From assembly GCF_000308435.1 (NCBI RefSeq), contig NZ_BAFR01000174.1, forward strand, positions 62,001-126,000: a stretch of 64,000 nucleotides of DNA, given 5' to 3'. How positions within the stretch are numbered: the first letter of the stretch is position 1; every line of letters begins with the position of its first letter. The position numbers were made by a program, and so were the translations under genes. This DNA comes from Nocardia araoensis NBRC 100135 (GTDB lineage Bacteria; Actinomycetota; Actinomycetes; Mycobacteriales; Mycobacteriaceae). Below the pieces are notes generated by a model. It did no database searches, was not told the DNA's origin, and saw nothing but the letters and a program-made list of their open reading frames with translations. Of the stretch, positions 16,499 to 64,000 are shown piece by piece.

Positions 16499-17110
16499 CT
16501 AGGGCTCGAGACCCCGCAGCACGATCTCGACCCCGCCACGGAATTCGTCGTCGGCCGACATGCCCTTGGCCTGACCGGCGGTCTGCGCCAGATGCGGGTA
16601 TTGCTCCGCGGGCAGGTCGGCCAGCACGATCGTTCCTTGCCCGCGCAGCGGCGCGTAGTGCTTGTTCTGGAGATAGCCGATCAGGAAGGCGATCAGCGTG
16701 CGCTGGGCTATGACGCGGGCGCGACCGGTGAAACCCCCCTCGGTGAGCACGGCGAGCATCGTCTCCATCACGCGCAGCGATTCGACCGACGACTGCCGAC
16801 GCCGCAGCACGATCGGCACGGCGGCCGGATGGGCCGAGAACCCGTCCCGGATGTTCTCGAGCAGGGCCGTCGCACGCTCGCGCCAGTCGCTTCCCTCCGG
16901 AAGCGACGTATCGACCCCGGCGAACACCTGGTCCGCCACCAGCACCTCGAGCTCGTCGCGGTCGCGCACATAGCGGTACAGGGCCATGGTGGCCATGCCC
17001 AGTTCCTTGGCCACCGCGCGCATCGTCAGCGCCGGCAATCCCTCGCGATCGAGCACGGCCAGGGCCGCCGCGGCGAGATCGACGGTGGTCAGCGAGCGGG
17101 GGCGGGGCAC
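16499..17110 (-). CDS. TetR-family transcriptional regulator
   Basis: The protein has 203 residues and starts at GTG. The HTH reads LPALTMRAVAKELGMATMAL then YRYVRDRDELEV; the Tyr-Arg-Tyr-Val variant belongs to the TetR group with a TetR_C-type effector domain. The divergent gene at 17182 encodes a thioredoxin-fold protein. A 25-base palindrome at 17145-17169 sits over the start of that transcription unit, so this regulator very likely represses it. The 3' end lies 18 bases from the SGNH hydrolase stop (convergent). The inducer is unknown. Confidence 0.86.
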   Translation of the reverse strand: MPRPRSLTTVDLAAAALAVLDREGLPALTMRAVAKELGMATMALYRYVRDRDELEVLVADQVFAGVDTSLPEGSDWRERATALLENIRDGFSAHPAAVPIVLRRRQSSVESLRVMETMLAVLTEGGFTGRARVIAQRTLIAFLIGYLQNKHYAPLRGQGTIVLADLPAEQYPHLAQTAGQAKGMSADDEFRGGVEIVLRGLEP

Positions 17111-17113
17111 GGA

Positions 17114-17141
17114 TTGACAGCGTACGCGTTACGCGCATACT
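17114..17141 (+). promoter_or_regulatory. Promoter of the thioredoxin-fold / DUF1772 operon
   Basis: TTGACA at 17114-17119 is a perfect -35 box, followed after 16 bases by CATACT at 17136-17141 (4 of 6). Transcription would begin within the palindrome at 17145-17169. The spacing is one base short of ideal. Confidence 0.55.
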
Positions 17142-17144
17142 GGT

Positions 17145-17169
17145 CGTAGGCGTACGAAGTACACCTACG
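17145..17169. promoter_or_regulatory. 25-base palindromic operator (TetR site)
   Basis: CGTAGGCGTAC and GTACACCTACG form 11-base arms with 10 matches around GAA. It lies directly after the -10 box and 12 bases before the ATG at 17182, where a bound repressor would block initiation. A further short dyad, GCGTA and TACGC, lies at 17120-17134 inside the promoter. Confidence 0.68.
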
Positions 17170-17181
17170 AAAGGAACCCCG

Positions 17182-17739
17182 ATGTCGCTGCCGACCGCTG
17201 TTTCCGACCGGACCCTGGTCACCGTCTCCGGCGCCCAGGTCCTCGTGCCGGACCCGGACCGCTTGATCCACTTGCAATTCCGGCGCTTCGCCGGATGCCC
17301 GGTGTGCAACCTGCACCTGCGCTCGATCGTCACGCGCCACGCGGAGATCGCCGCGGCGGGCATCCGCGAAGTGATCGTCTTCCATTCCAGCGCGGCGGAA
17401 TTGCGCAAATACACCGCCGAACTGCCGCTGGACGTAATCGCCGATCCGGACCGGAAGCTCTACCGCGAATTCGGCGTCGAGACCTCACCTCGCGCACTGC
17501 TCGACCCGCGCGGCTGGCCCGCCATCCTGCGCGGCGTCGCTCACGACGTCTACGCGACTCTGCGCCGCAAGCAGGCCGCCCCGCCCGCCAAGCCCGAGGG
17601 CGGCAGTCTCGGGCTGCCCGCCGATTTCCTCATCTCCCCCGACGGACGCGTGCTCGCGGCGAAACACGGCGCGCACGTCTACGACCAGTGGTCGGTCGAC
17701 GAACTCCTCGCACTCGCCCCGGTAGAGCGTCGGTCGTGA
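17182..17739 (+). CDS. AhpC/TSA-like thioredoxin-fold protein
   Basis: The protein has 185 residues. FRRFAGCPVCNLHLRSIVTR carries a Cys-Pro-x-Cys at the peroxiredoxin/thioredoxin active-site position, and VIVFHSSAAELRKY and DRKLYREFGV follow the AhpC-TSA_2 pattern. The C-terminal part, LPADFLISPDGRVLAAKHG, matches the cis-Pro region of the fold. The family reduces peroxides or disulfides, but the substrate of this subgroup is not established. AAGGA six bases before the ATG supports the start. It is coupled by a four-base overlap to a DUF1772 membrane protein, and both are probably repressed by the divergent TetR. Confidence 0.82.
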   Translation: MSLPTAVSDRTLVTVSGAQVLVPDPDRLIHLQFRRFAGCPVCNLHLRSIVTRHAEIAAAGIREVIVFHSSAAELRKYTAELPLDVIADPDRKLYREFGVETSPRALLDPRGWPAILRGVAHDVYATLRRKQAAPPAKPEGGSLGLPADFLISPDGRVLAAKHGAHVYDQWSVDELLALAPVERRS

Positions 17740-18218
17740 GAACTGCCGAAAGACCCTTGGTTGCGCGGACCTTCGCGTTGGTTCCCAGCGGGCTGCTCGC
17801 CGGTGCGTTCGGGTATGGGGCGGTCAACGTCCTCTACGCTTTCCGCAAAGTCCCGCTGGATGTGCGCTTCACCTTCCACACCGCCTTGATGAGCGTCAAC
17901 GGCGTGGTCATGCAGTCGTCGATGGGCCTGACCATCCTGAGCACACTGGTGCTCGCGATCCGCTCGACCGGCCGCTCGCGCCTGCTCGCCGGTAGTGCGA
18001 GCCTCCTGGCTGTCGCCGCGTTCCTCATCACCCGCCTCGGCAATGTCCCGATCAACCAGAAGATCAAGGTGTGGGCGGTCAGCGGCCCACCCGCCGACTA
18101 CGCCGAAATCCTCGGCCGCTGGGAGGCGTTCCACTTCGCCCGCACCGCCTGCGCACTCGTGGCCTTCGGATTGGTCGTGGTGACAACCCTGCTCCCGGCG
18201 CAGCAAGCACGCCCATGA
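17736..18218 (+). CDS. DUF1772 (anthrone-oxygenase-like) membrane protein
   Basis: The protein has 160 residues, starts at a GTG overlapping the previous stop and has four hydrophobic segments. The motif TRLGNVPINQKIKVWAVSG (Asn-x-Pro-Ile-Asn ... Trp) is typical of DUF1772, which includes anthrone oxygenase-like proteins. The biochemical role here is unknown. Coupling with a thioredoxin-fold gene suggests a shared redox or stress task. Confidence 0.76.
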   Translation: MRTAERPLVARTFALVPSGLLAGAFGYGAVNVLYAFRKVPLDVRFTFHTALMSVNGVVMQSSMGLTILSTLVLAIRSTGRSRLLAGSASLLAVAAFLITRLGNVPINQKIKVWAVSGPPADYAEILGRWEAFHFARTACALVAFGLVVVTTLLPAQQARP

Positions 18219-18289
18219 CCACCGTCGAGCTGTTCGTCTCCCGCGACGCACTGGCCGCGGCCAGCCGCCACCCGCGGTGTTGTTGCTAG
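18215..18289 (+). CDS. Possible 24-codon ORF ending in three Cys codons
   Basis: An ATG overlapping the DUF1772 stop opens a 24-codon frame whose last residues are RHPRCCC before TAG. Poly-cysteine short ORFs act as cysteine-responsive attenuators in mycobacteria. No intact downstream gene on this strand could be controlled here, so this may be chance. Its start has no clear ribosome site. Confidence 0.2.
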   Translation: MTTVELFVSRDALAAASRHPRCCC

Positions 18290-18334
18290 CATTTCGCGGT
18301 GGTAGCGGATTCGTATCCCGCGGTGGACTGTTAG

Positions 18335-18501
18335 GGCCATCCGAGCATCGTCGTCCCGCTCAAGGCGACAACCGGGATTGTCACGCACAGCCATCCGCAG
18401 CACCAGCTGACCTGGGCGCCCGACGGGGTACCGCGTTCCGACGCGAAATCGGCACCACACCCGCCGCGTACTTGGGCGGGCGCGGTGCCGATTCGGTGTG
18501 A
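18335..18501 (+). pseudogene. Relic of an AraC-family regulator with internal deletion
   Basis: Frame 2 from 18335 reads IVVPLKATTGIVTHSHPQHQ then LTWAP. The His-x-His-x-x-His-Gln block is the cupin sensor of AraC-type regulators. From 18430 in frame 1 the sequence reads TAFRREIGTTPAAYLG, the end of the AraC HTH (normally about 150 residues later), followed by a stop at 18499-18501. Both ends of one gene are therefore present while the middle is gone and the two parts are out of frame. A TAG precedes the first part and no start is left. This reads as a decayed regulator, perhaps once of the neighbouring MFS gene. Confidence 0.6.
18447..18493. terminator. Strong hairpin between the AraC relic and the MFS gene
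   Basis: AATCGGCACC at 18447-18456 pairs with GGTGCCGATT at 18484-18493, and CCCGCC at 18460-18465 pairs with GGCGGG at 18475-18480, giving 16 pairs. It begins 19 bases beyond the MFS stop and probably ends that minus-strand transcript. It has no long T run. Confidence 0.58.
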
Positions 18502-18511
18502 ACCTGACGGA

Positions 18512-20113
18512 TCAGGCCCCCTGGGTGGGACGAGTGCGCTTGCCGCGCAGGTGATCCACGCCGAAAGCGAGCACGGAGGCGACCACCGCGACGCACCCGA
18601 TCGCGGCGCCGAGGCCGACCATGGAGTTCAGCCCGTCGATCGACGCGGAGGTCGCGATGTGCGACAGGTCCGACGCGATCGGCTGGAACTGCGCGGGCAG
18701 CCCGTCGGCCACCGAACGACCGGCGCCGGAGCCGGCCGCCTCCAGGAACTGCTCACGCAGCACCGGCGGGACGGCTCCGGGCAGGGCATCCAGCCCGTCG
18801 GCCGCGGAACCGCGCGCCGAGTGGTTGAACATGGCGCCCAGCCCGGCCACGCCGACCGCGAGGCCGACCTGCCGAAGGGTGCCGAAGGTCGCGCTGGCCA
18901 TGCCCGCGTTCTCGTCGGAGGCGAAGGTGAGCGAGGCCGCCTGGTTGACGGCCGTGATCGCGCCGAGCCCGAGGCCGCCGAGCACCATTCCGGGCAGGAA
19001 ATGCGTCCAGGAGTCGTCGGAACCGAAGTCGCCCATCAGCCAAGTGGCCAGCGCGACCATGCCCATCGTGACCGGCAGCGAGACCGCGAACGGCACCCGC
19101 TTCGCGAAGACCATCGCCAGCGGCGCGCTGATCAGCGCGGCCACGCTCACGGGCAGCAACCGCAGGCCCATCTGCAACGGCGTGTACCCGAGCGTGTTGA
19201 TCAGGAACACCGCCAGGTAGTTGCTCGCGGCCATCAGCGTCGCCATGTGCCCGATCGAGACGATGGCCGTGCCGGTGAATCCGCGCTTGCGCACCATGGA
19301 CACGTCGAGCAGCGGGTGCGCGGCCTTGAACTGCCACGCCGCGAATCCGGCCAGCAACACCGCGGCGGCGGCGCCGAGCCCGAGCACCGCAGCCGAGGTC
19401 CAGCCCAGCGAGTTGCCGCGGGTCAGCGCGAAGACACCCGTCACCAGGCCACCGGTGAGCAGCAGCGACCCCGGCCAGTCGGCCTTGCGCCCCTCCATCC
19501 GCGCCGACTCCGGCATCCGCAGTAGGGCGAGCACGCCGATGAAGATGCCGATCGGGACGTTGATCGTGAAGATCGAGCGCCAGCCGAACTGGGTGACCAG
19601 CGCGCCGCCGAGCACCGGGCCCGCGACGGTCGCGCTCGCCATGACGGCGCCGTAGACGCCGATGGCCTTCGCGCGCTTGCCCGCGTCGGGGTAGGCCACC
19701 GCGAGCAGCGGCAACGCCGTCGCAAAGATCATCGCTGAGCCGACGCTCTGCACCGCGCGCAGGATGTTCAACTGAAGAATGCTGTCTGCCAGCGCCAACG
19801 CCAGCGACGACGCGGTGAACACCGTCATGCCCGCGAGGAAGAGACGCTTCCGGCCGAACCGGTCGCCGAGCGTGGCGAAGGTCAGCAGCAGTCCCGCCAT
19901 CGGGATGGCGTAAGCGTCGATGACCCACTGCAATCCGTCGATGGACGTGTCGAAGTCGGTGCGGATATCGGCGAGCGCGGCGGAGACCACGGTCAGGTCG
20001 AGCATCATCATGAAGATGGCCCCGCTGACCAGGAACAGCACCAGCCCGGCGCGCAGCGGACTTGCGGAAGAGTCGTCGGGCTCGAGGCCGGACGAGGTTG
20101 CGATCGTGGACAT
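18512..20113 (-). CDS. DHA2-family (14-TM) MFS drug exporter
   Basis: The protein has 533 residues with about 14 hydrophobic segments, the size of EmrB/QacA-type proton antiporters. Motif D1-like LDLTVVSAALADIRTDF lies in TM1, motif A LGDRFGRKRLFLAG between TM2 and TM3, and motif C-like GPVLGGALVTQFGWRSIFTI in TM5. I took the ATG at 20113 because AAGGA precedes it and the protein begins normally there; the frame is open for 72 further codons upstream without membrane character. It would export a hydrophobic drug or metabolite. Whether it serves the NRPS product is unknown, since two Uma2 genes and terminator-like hairpins lie between. Confidence 0.86.
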   Translation of the reverse strand: MSTIATSSGLEPDDSSASPLRAGLVLFLVSGAIFMMMLDLTVVSAALADIRTDFDTSIDGLQWVIDAYAIPMAGLLLTFATLGDRFGRKRLFLAGMTVFTASSLALALADSILQLNILRAVQSVGSAMIFATALPLLAVAYPDAGKRAKAIGVYGAVMASATVAGPVLGGALVTQFGWRSIFTINVPIGIFIGVLALLRMPESARMEGRKADWPGSLLLTGGLVTGVFALTRGNSLGWTSAAVLGLGAAAAVLLAGFAAWQFKAAHPLLDVSMVRKRGFTGTAIVSIGHMATLMAASNYLAVFLINTLGYTPLQMGLRLLPVSVAALISAPLAMVFAKRVPFAVSLPVTMGMVALATWLMGDFGSDDSWTHFLPGMVLGGLGLGAITAVNQAASLTFASDENAGMASATFGTLRQVGLAVGVAGLGAMFNHSARGSAADGLDALPGAVPPVLREQFLEAAGSGAGRSVADGLPAQFQPIASDLSHIATSASIDGLNSMVGLGAAIGCVAVVASVLAFGVDHLRGKRTRPTQGA

Positions 20114-20264
20114 GTCTTCCTTGTGAAGTTCGCGCACCACCCGCGAAACGCGTGCGGGCGAGTCCATTACGGACCGAGAAGGACGGGAAACGCGCGACCG
20201 AAGCCGCGCCCCCGACACTATCCACACCCCCAACCCCCGTAAATGACGTATCAAGCCAAACAAA

Positions 20265-20344
20265 CTCGCGCAGCGACGAGTGGCACATGGTGGAGAGGTC
20301 TCTCGCGCTTTGCCGCAACCATGTGCCACTCGCGGCTGTGCGGG
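20265..20344. terminator. Long stem-loop after the Uma2 gene at 20345
   Basis: CGAGTGGCACATGGT at 20277-20291 pairs perfectly with ACCATGTGCCACTCG at 20318-20332. After a 2x2 mismatch, the outer bases 20265-20274 and 20335-20344 also pair, with two G-T pairs. The 80-base element starts exactly at the Uma2 stop, so a terminator is the simplest reading. A mobile palindromic repeat is possible. Confidence 0.5.
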
Positions 20345-20944
20345 CTAGGGCTGTTCCAGTACATCGAAGGGAACGGTTGCCTCGACCGGGTCGTCGAGTA
20401 GCAGTACGCGTCGGTGGACTGTGTGGGCCAGGTAGCGGCGGCCGGACCAATCGAGACGGTATTCCTCGATCTCTTCGATGCGTTCTTCCTTCTGATCGAG
20501 CCGGACGATCAGGTAGCGAGGAATACCGGCAGCCGCGTATTGGATTCGCTTGTCGTTGATATCGGCATCGATGGTCGACTCCGAAGTGACCTCGACCACC
20601 AGCAGAATGTGCTCACGCACGGTGTTGACGTCGTAAGGCTCGCAGTCCCGGATCCAGATGTCGGGGTAGCGGATATTCAACCGCCGATCCGCCGCTGCGG
20701 ATTCCGCGTCGGCGAATCGTGCGGCCACATCGGAGTCCACGACCATGCACGGCCCGCCATCGCGGCGGGCCGCCTCCAGCATTCCGGCCAGCCGCCGCAC
20801 CACACGGCTGTGCACCGGGCTTTGGGCCATCATTCGCACTACGCGCCCGTCGATGATCTCGATGTCACCGAGCCCGGCAGTCGCCCCTTCGGCGAACTGC
20901 TCGGCCGTCACACGTAGTACCTGTTGCTCGTCGGGAGCGCTCAT
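20345..20944 (-). CDS. Uma2/DUF820-family putative PD-(D/E)XK nuclease, copy A
   Basis: The protein has 199 residues. IEIIDGRVVRMM opens the fold, NIRYPDIWIRD supplies the catalytic Asp, and LLVVEVTSEST is the Glu-x-x-x strand followed by DKRIQYAAAGIPRYLIVRLD, the usual Uma2 order. The fold is that of restriction-endonuclease-like enzymes, but the cellular role of Uma2 proteins is not established. I took the ATG at 20944, just before SAPDEQQVLRVTAEQF; the frame is open 12 codons further. A second copy from another subgroup lies upstream at 21053. Confidence 0.82.
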   Translation of the reverse strand: MSAPDEQQVLRVTAEQFAEGATAGLGDIEIIDGRVVRMMAQSPVHSRVVRRLAGMLEAARRDGGPCMVVDSDVAARFADAESAAADRRLNIRYPDIWIRDCEPYDVNTVREHILLVVEVTSESTIDADINDKRIQYAAAGIPRYLIVRLDQKEERIEEIEEYRLDWSGRRYLAHTVHRRVLLLDDPVEATVPFDVLEQP

Positions 20945-21052
20945 AGCGACATCATTGCAGTTCGCACCGAACCGGACCACGGACTCGGCTGACGATCACC
21001 CCCGGCGGCGAGAGGAACCATTACCACGGCGGAAGATTCCGCTACGGCGAGG

Positions 21053-21628
21053 TCAGGGCAGGAGGGTGGCGGGGTCGATCGTGAATTCGAAGGGGCTGCG
21101 CAAGGTGACGGTGTCACCGGCAGACACCCGGTGGGTCAGCTCGTAGGTGCTGTCGGCACCGAGTTCGTGTGCGAACAGAACGGGAAGCGACTCGCCCGGC
21201 AATTGGCCCTTGAAGGCGTTGGGCTCGAAGCGCCAGTAGTTCGTGATGCCGGCTTCGGCATAAACCACGGGTTTGACCATGCGGTCCTGCATCGTAGTGG
21301 ATTTGGACACCACTTCTACCACCAGTTCCACCTGGTGAGCAGGAACCCCTCTTGCGTCGACATCGATCGAGTCGGCCACCACCATGAGATCGGGAATCGG
21401 CTCGTCGTCGCCGATCAGCACGCCGGCGCCTTCGAGCACCAAGCGGCCAGGAGGCAACACCGCGTCGAGGGCACGTCCCAGCCATCTGATCAGCAACTGA
21501 TGGCGAGGCTTGGGCGCGGCATTCACGACGAGCTGACCATTCAACACCTCGTAACGCAATCCGTCTTCGGGCATGTGATCGAGGTCGGCAGCCGTCCAGC
21601 CGTCGCCATGAGGAACTGGCATCGCCAT
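21053..21628 (-). CDS. Uma2/DUF820-family putative PD-(D/E)XK nuclease, copy B
   Basis: The protein has 191 residues. WTAADLDHMPEDGLRYEVLN GQLVV opens the fold, EPIPDLMVV carries the active-site Asp and VELVVEVVSKSTTMQDRMVK the Glu-x-x-Ser-Lys stretch; YAEAGITNYWRFEP follows as in other Uma2 proteins. GGAGG seven bases before the ATG at 21628 fixes the start; the longer open frame upstream crosses a 12-base inverted repeat and is probably not translated. It lies 72 bases before the gene for copy A's upstream region and 160 bases beyond the NRPS stop. Confidence 0.82.
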   Translation of the reverse strand: MAMPVPHGDGWTAADLDHMPEDGLRYEVLNGQLVVNAAPKPRHQLLIRWLGRALDAVLPPGRLVLEGAGVLIGDDEPIPDLMVVADSIDVDARGVPAHQVELVVEVVSKSTTMQDRMVKPVVYAEAGITNYWRFEPNAFKGQLPGESLPVLFAHELGADSTYELTHRVSAGDTVTLRSPFEFTIDPATLLP

Positions 21629-21671
21629 GAAACCACCTCCAACCTCGTAGGACGGTGACGATCGCCGCCGC

Positions 21672-21720
21672 CGATCGACTCGAGTGTAATCGCGTGGAGC
21701 GAATTGATTCGAGTCGATCG
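21672..21720. repeat. 12-base inverted repeat upstream of Uma2 copy B
   Basis: CGATCGACTCGA at 21672-21683 is perfectly complementary to TCGAGTCGATCG at 21709-21720, with two further possible pairs inside. It lies 44 bases before the Uma2 ATG and could be an operator or a leader hairpin. Confidence 0.45.
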
Positions 21721-21736
21721 AGCGGAGCAACGCCAC

Positions 21737-21772
21737 TGGTGTAGGGCACAGGTCGCCCGGTGCCCTACACCA
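21737..21772 (-). terminator. Hairpin terminator after the NRPS gene
   Basis: TGGTGTAGGGCAC at 21737-21749 and GTGCCCTACACCA at 21760-21772 make a perfect 13-pair stem with a ten-base loop. It lies 17 bases beyond the NRPS stop and separates that gene from the Uma2 genes. There is no T run, as is common in actinomycetes. Confidence 0.68.
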
Positions 21773-21788
21773 CCGACAGCCGTCGCGT

Positions 21789-64000
<42,212 letters not shown>

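Noticed and set aside
20114..20329. A longer N-terminus for the MFS exporter
   Set aside because: The extra 72 residues are Arg-rich without membrane segments or family similarity, and a good ribosome site stands before the ATG at 20113.
21629..21788. A missing rest of the last A domain or a thioesterase in another frame after the NRPS stop
   Set aside because: Only 160 bases lie before the next gene, filled by two inverted repeats. No A, T or TE motif is readable in any frame.

Overview
This 64-kb window is GC-rich, gene-dense actinomycete chromosome. Overlapping ATGA/GTGA gene junctions, probably leaderless regulators, a GAP/Sap-family membrane protein (typical of the mycolic-acid group), WYL, TetR and MarR regulators beside their targets and a giant NRPS all suggest Nocardia or a close relative. 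The genus is inferred from gene content only.

Region 1 (1-4552): the start of an XRE-type HTH gene, then a coupled three-gene run encoding an RmlB-like sugar-nucleotide 4,6-dehydratase, an ATP-grasp ligase and a DegT/DnrJ/EryC1 aminotransferase. A MurG-like glycosyltransferase converges on it. Together these look like a small amino-sugar or glycoconjugate locus.

Region 2 (4821-10731): a TetR repressor, two copies of a likely operator, an APC permease, two DUF1989 proteins (urea-carboxylase-associated proteins 2 and 1, relatives of carboxyguanidine deiminase) and a protein holding only the carboxyltransferase part of urea/guanidine carboxylase. The last three genes are translationally coupled. 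No biotin carboxylase, biotin carrier or allophanate hydrolase gene is present here.

Region 3 (10780-21628): small regulator/target units. These are epoxide hydrolase with a WYL regulator, an NAD(P)-binding SDR, a GAP protein, MarR with an SGNH hydrolase, and TetR with a thioredoxin-fold protein and a DUF1772 membrane protein. Next come the relic of an AraC regulator, a DHA2-type MFS exporter and two Uma2 (DUF820) genes. Strong inverted repeats mark several operators and terminators.

Region 4 (21789 to the end, minus strand): one uninterrupted NRPS frame of at least 14,069 codons whose 5' end lies outside the window. It holds twelve A and T domains, twelve C domains and two E domains. Readable A-domain codes give four Ser and one Thr. 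The other seven codes do not match ones I know. The last twelve positions would read X-X-Ser-Ser-Thr-D-X-Ser-X-Ser-X-X-D-X. The protein ends E - C - truncated A domain with no carrier domain and no thioesterase, which makes its release step the most interesting question in the window.
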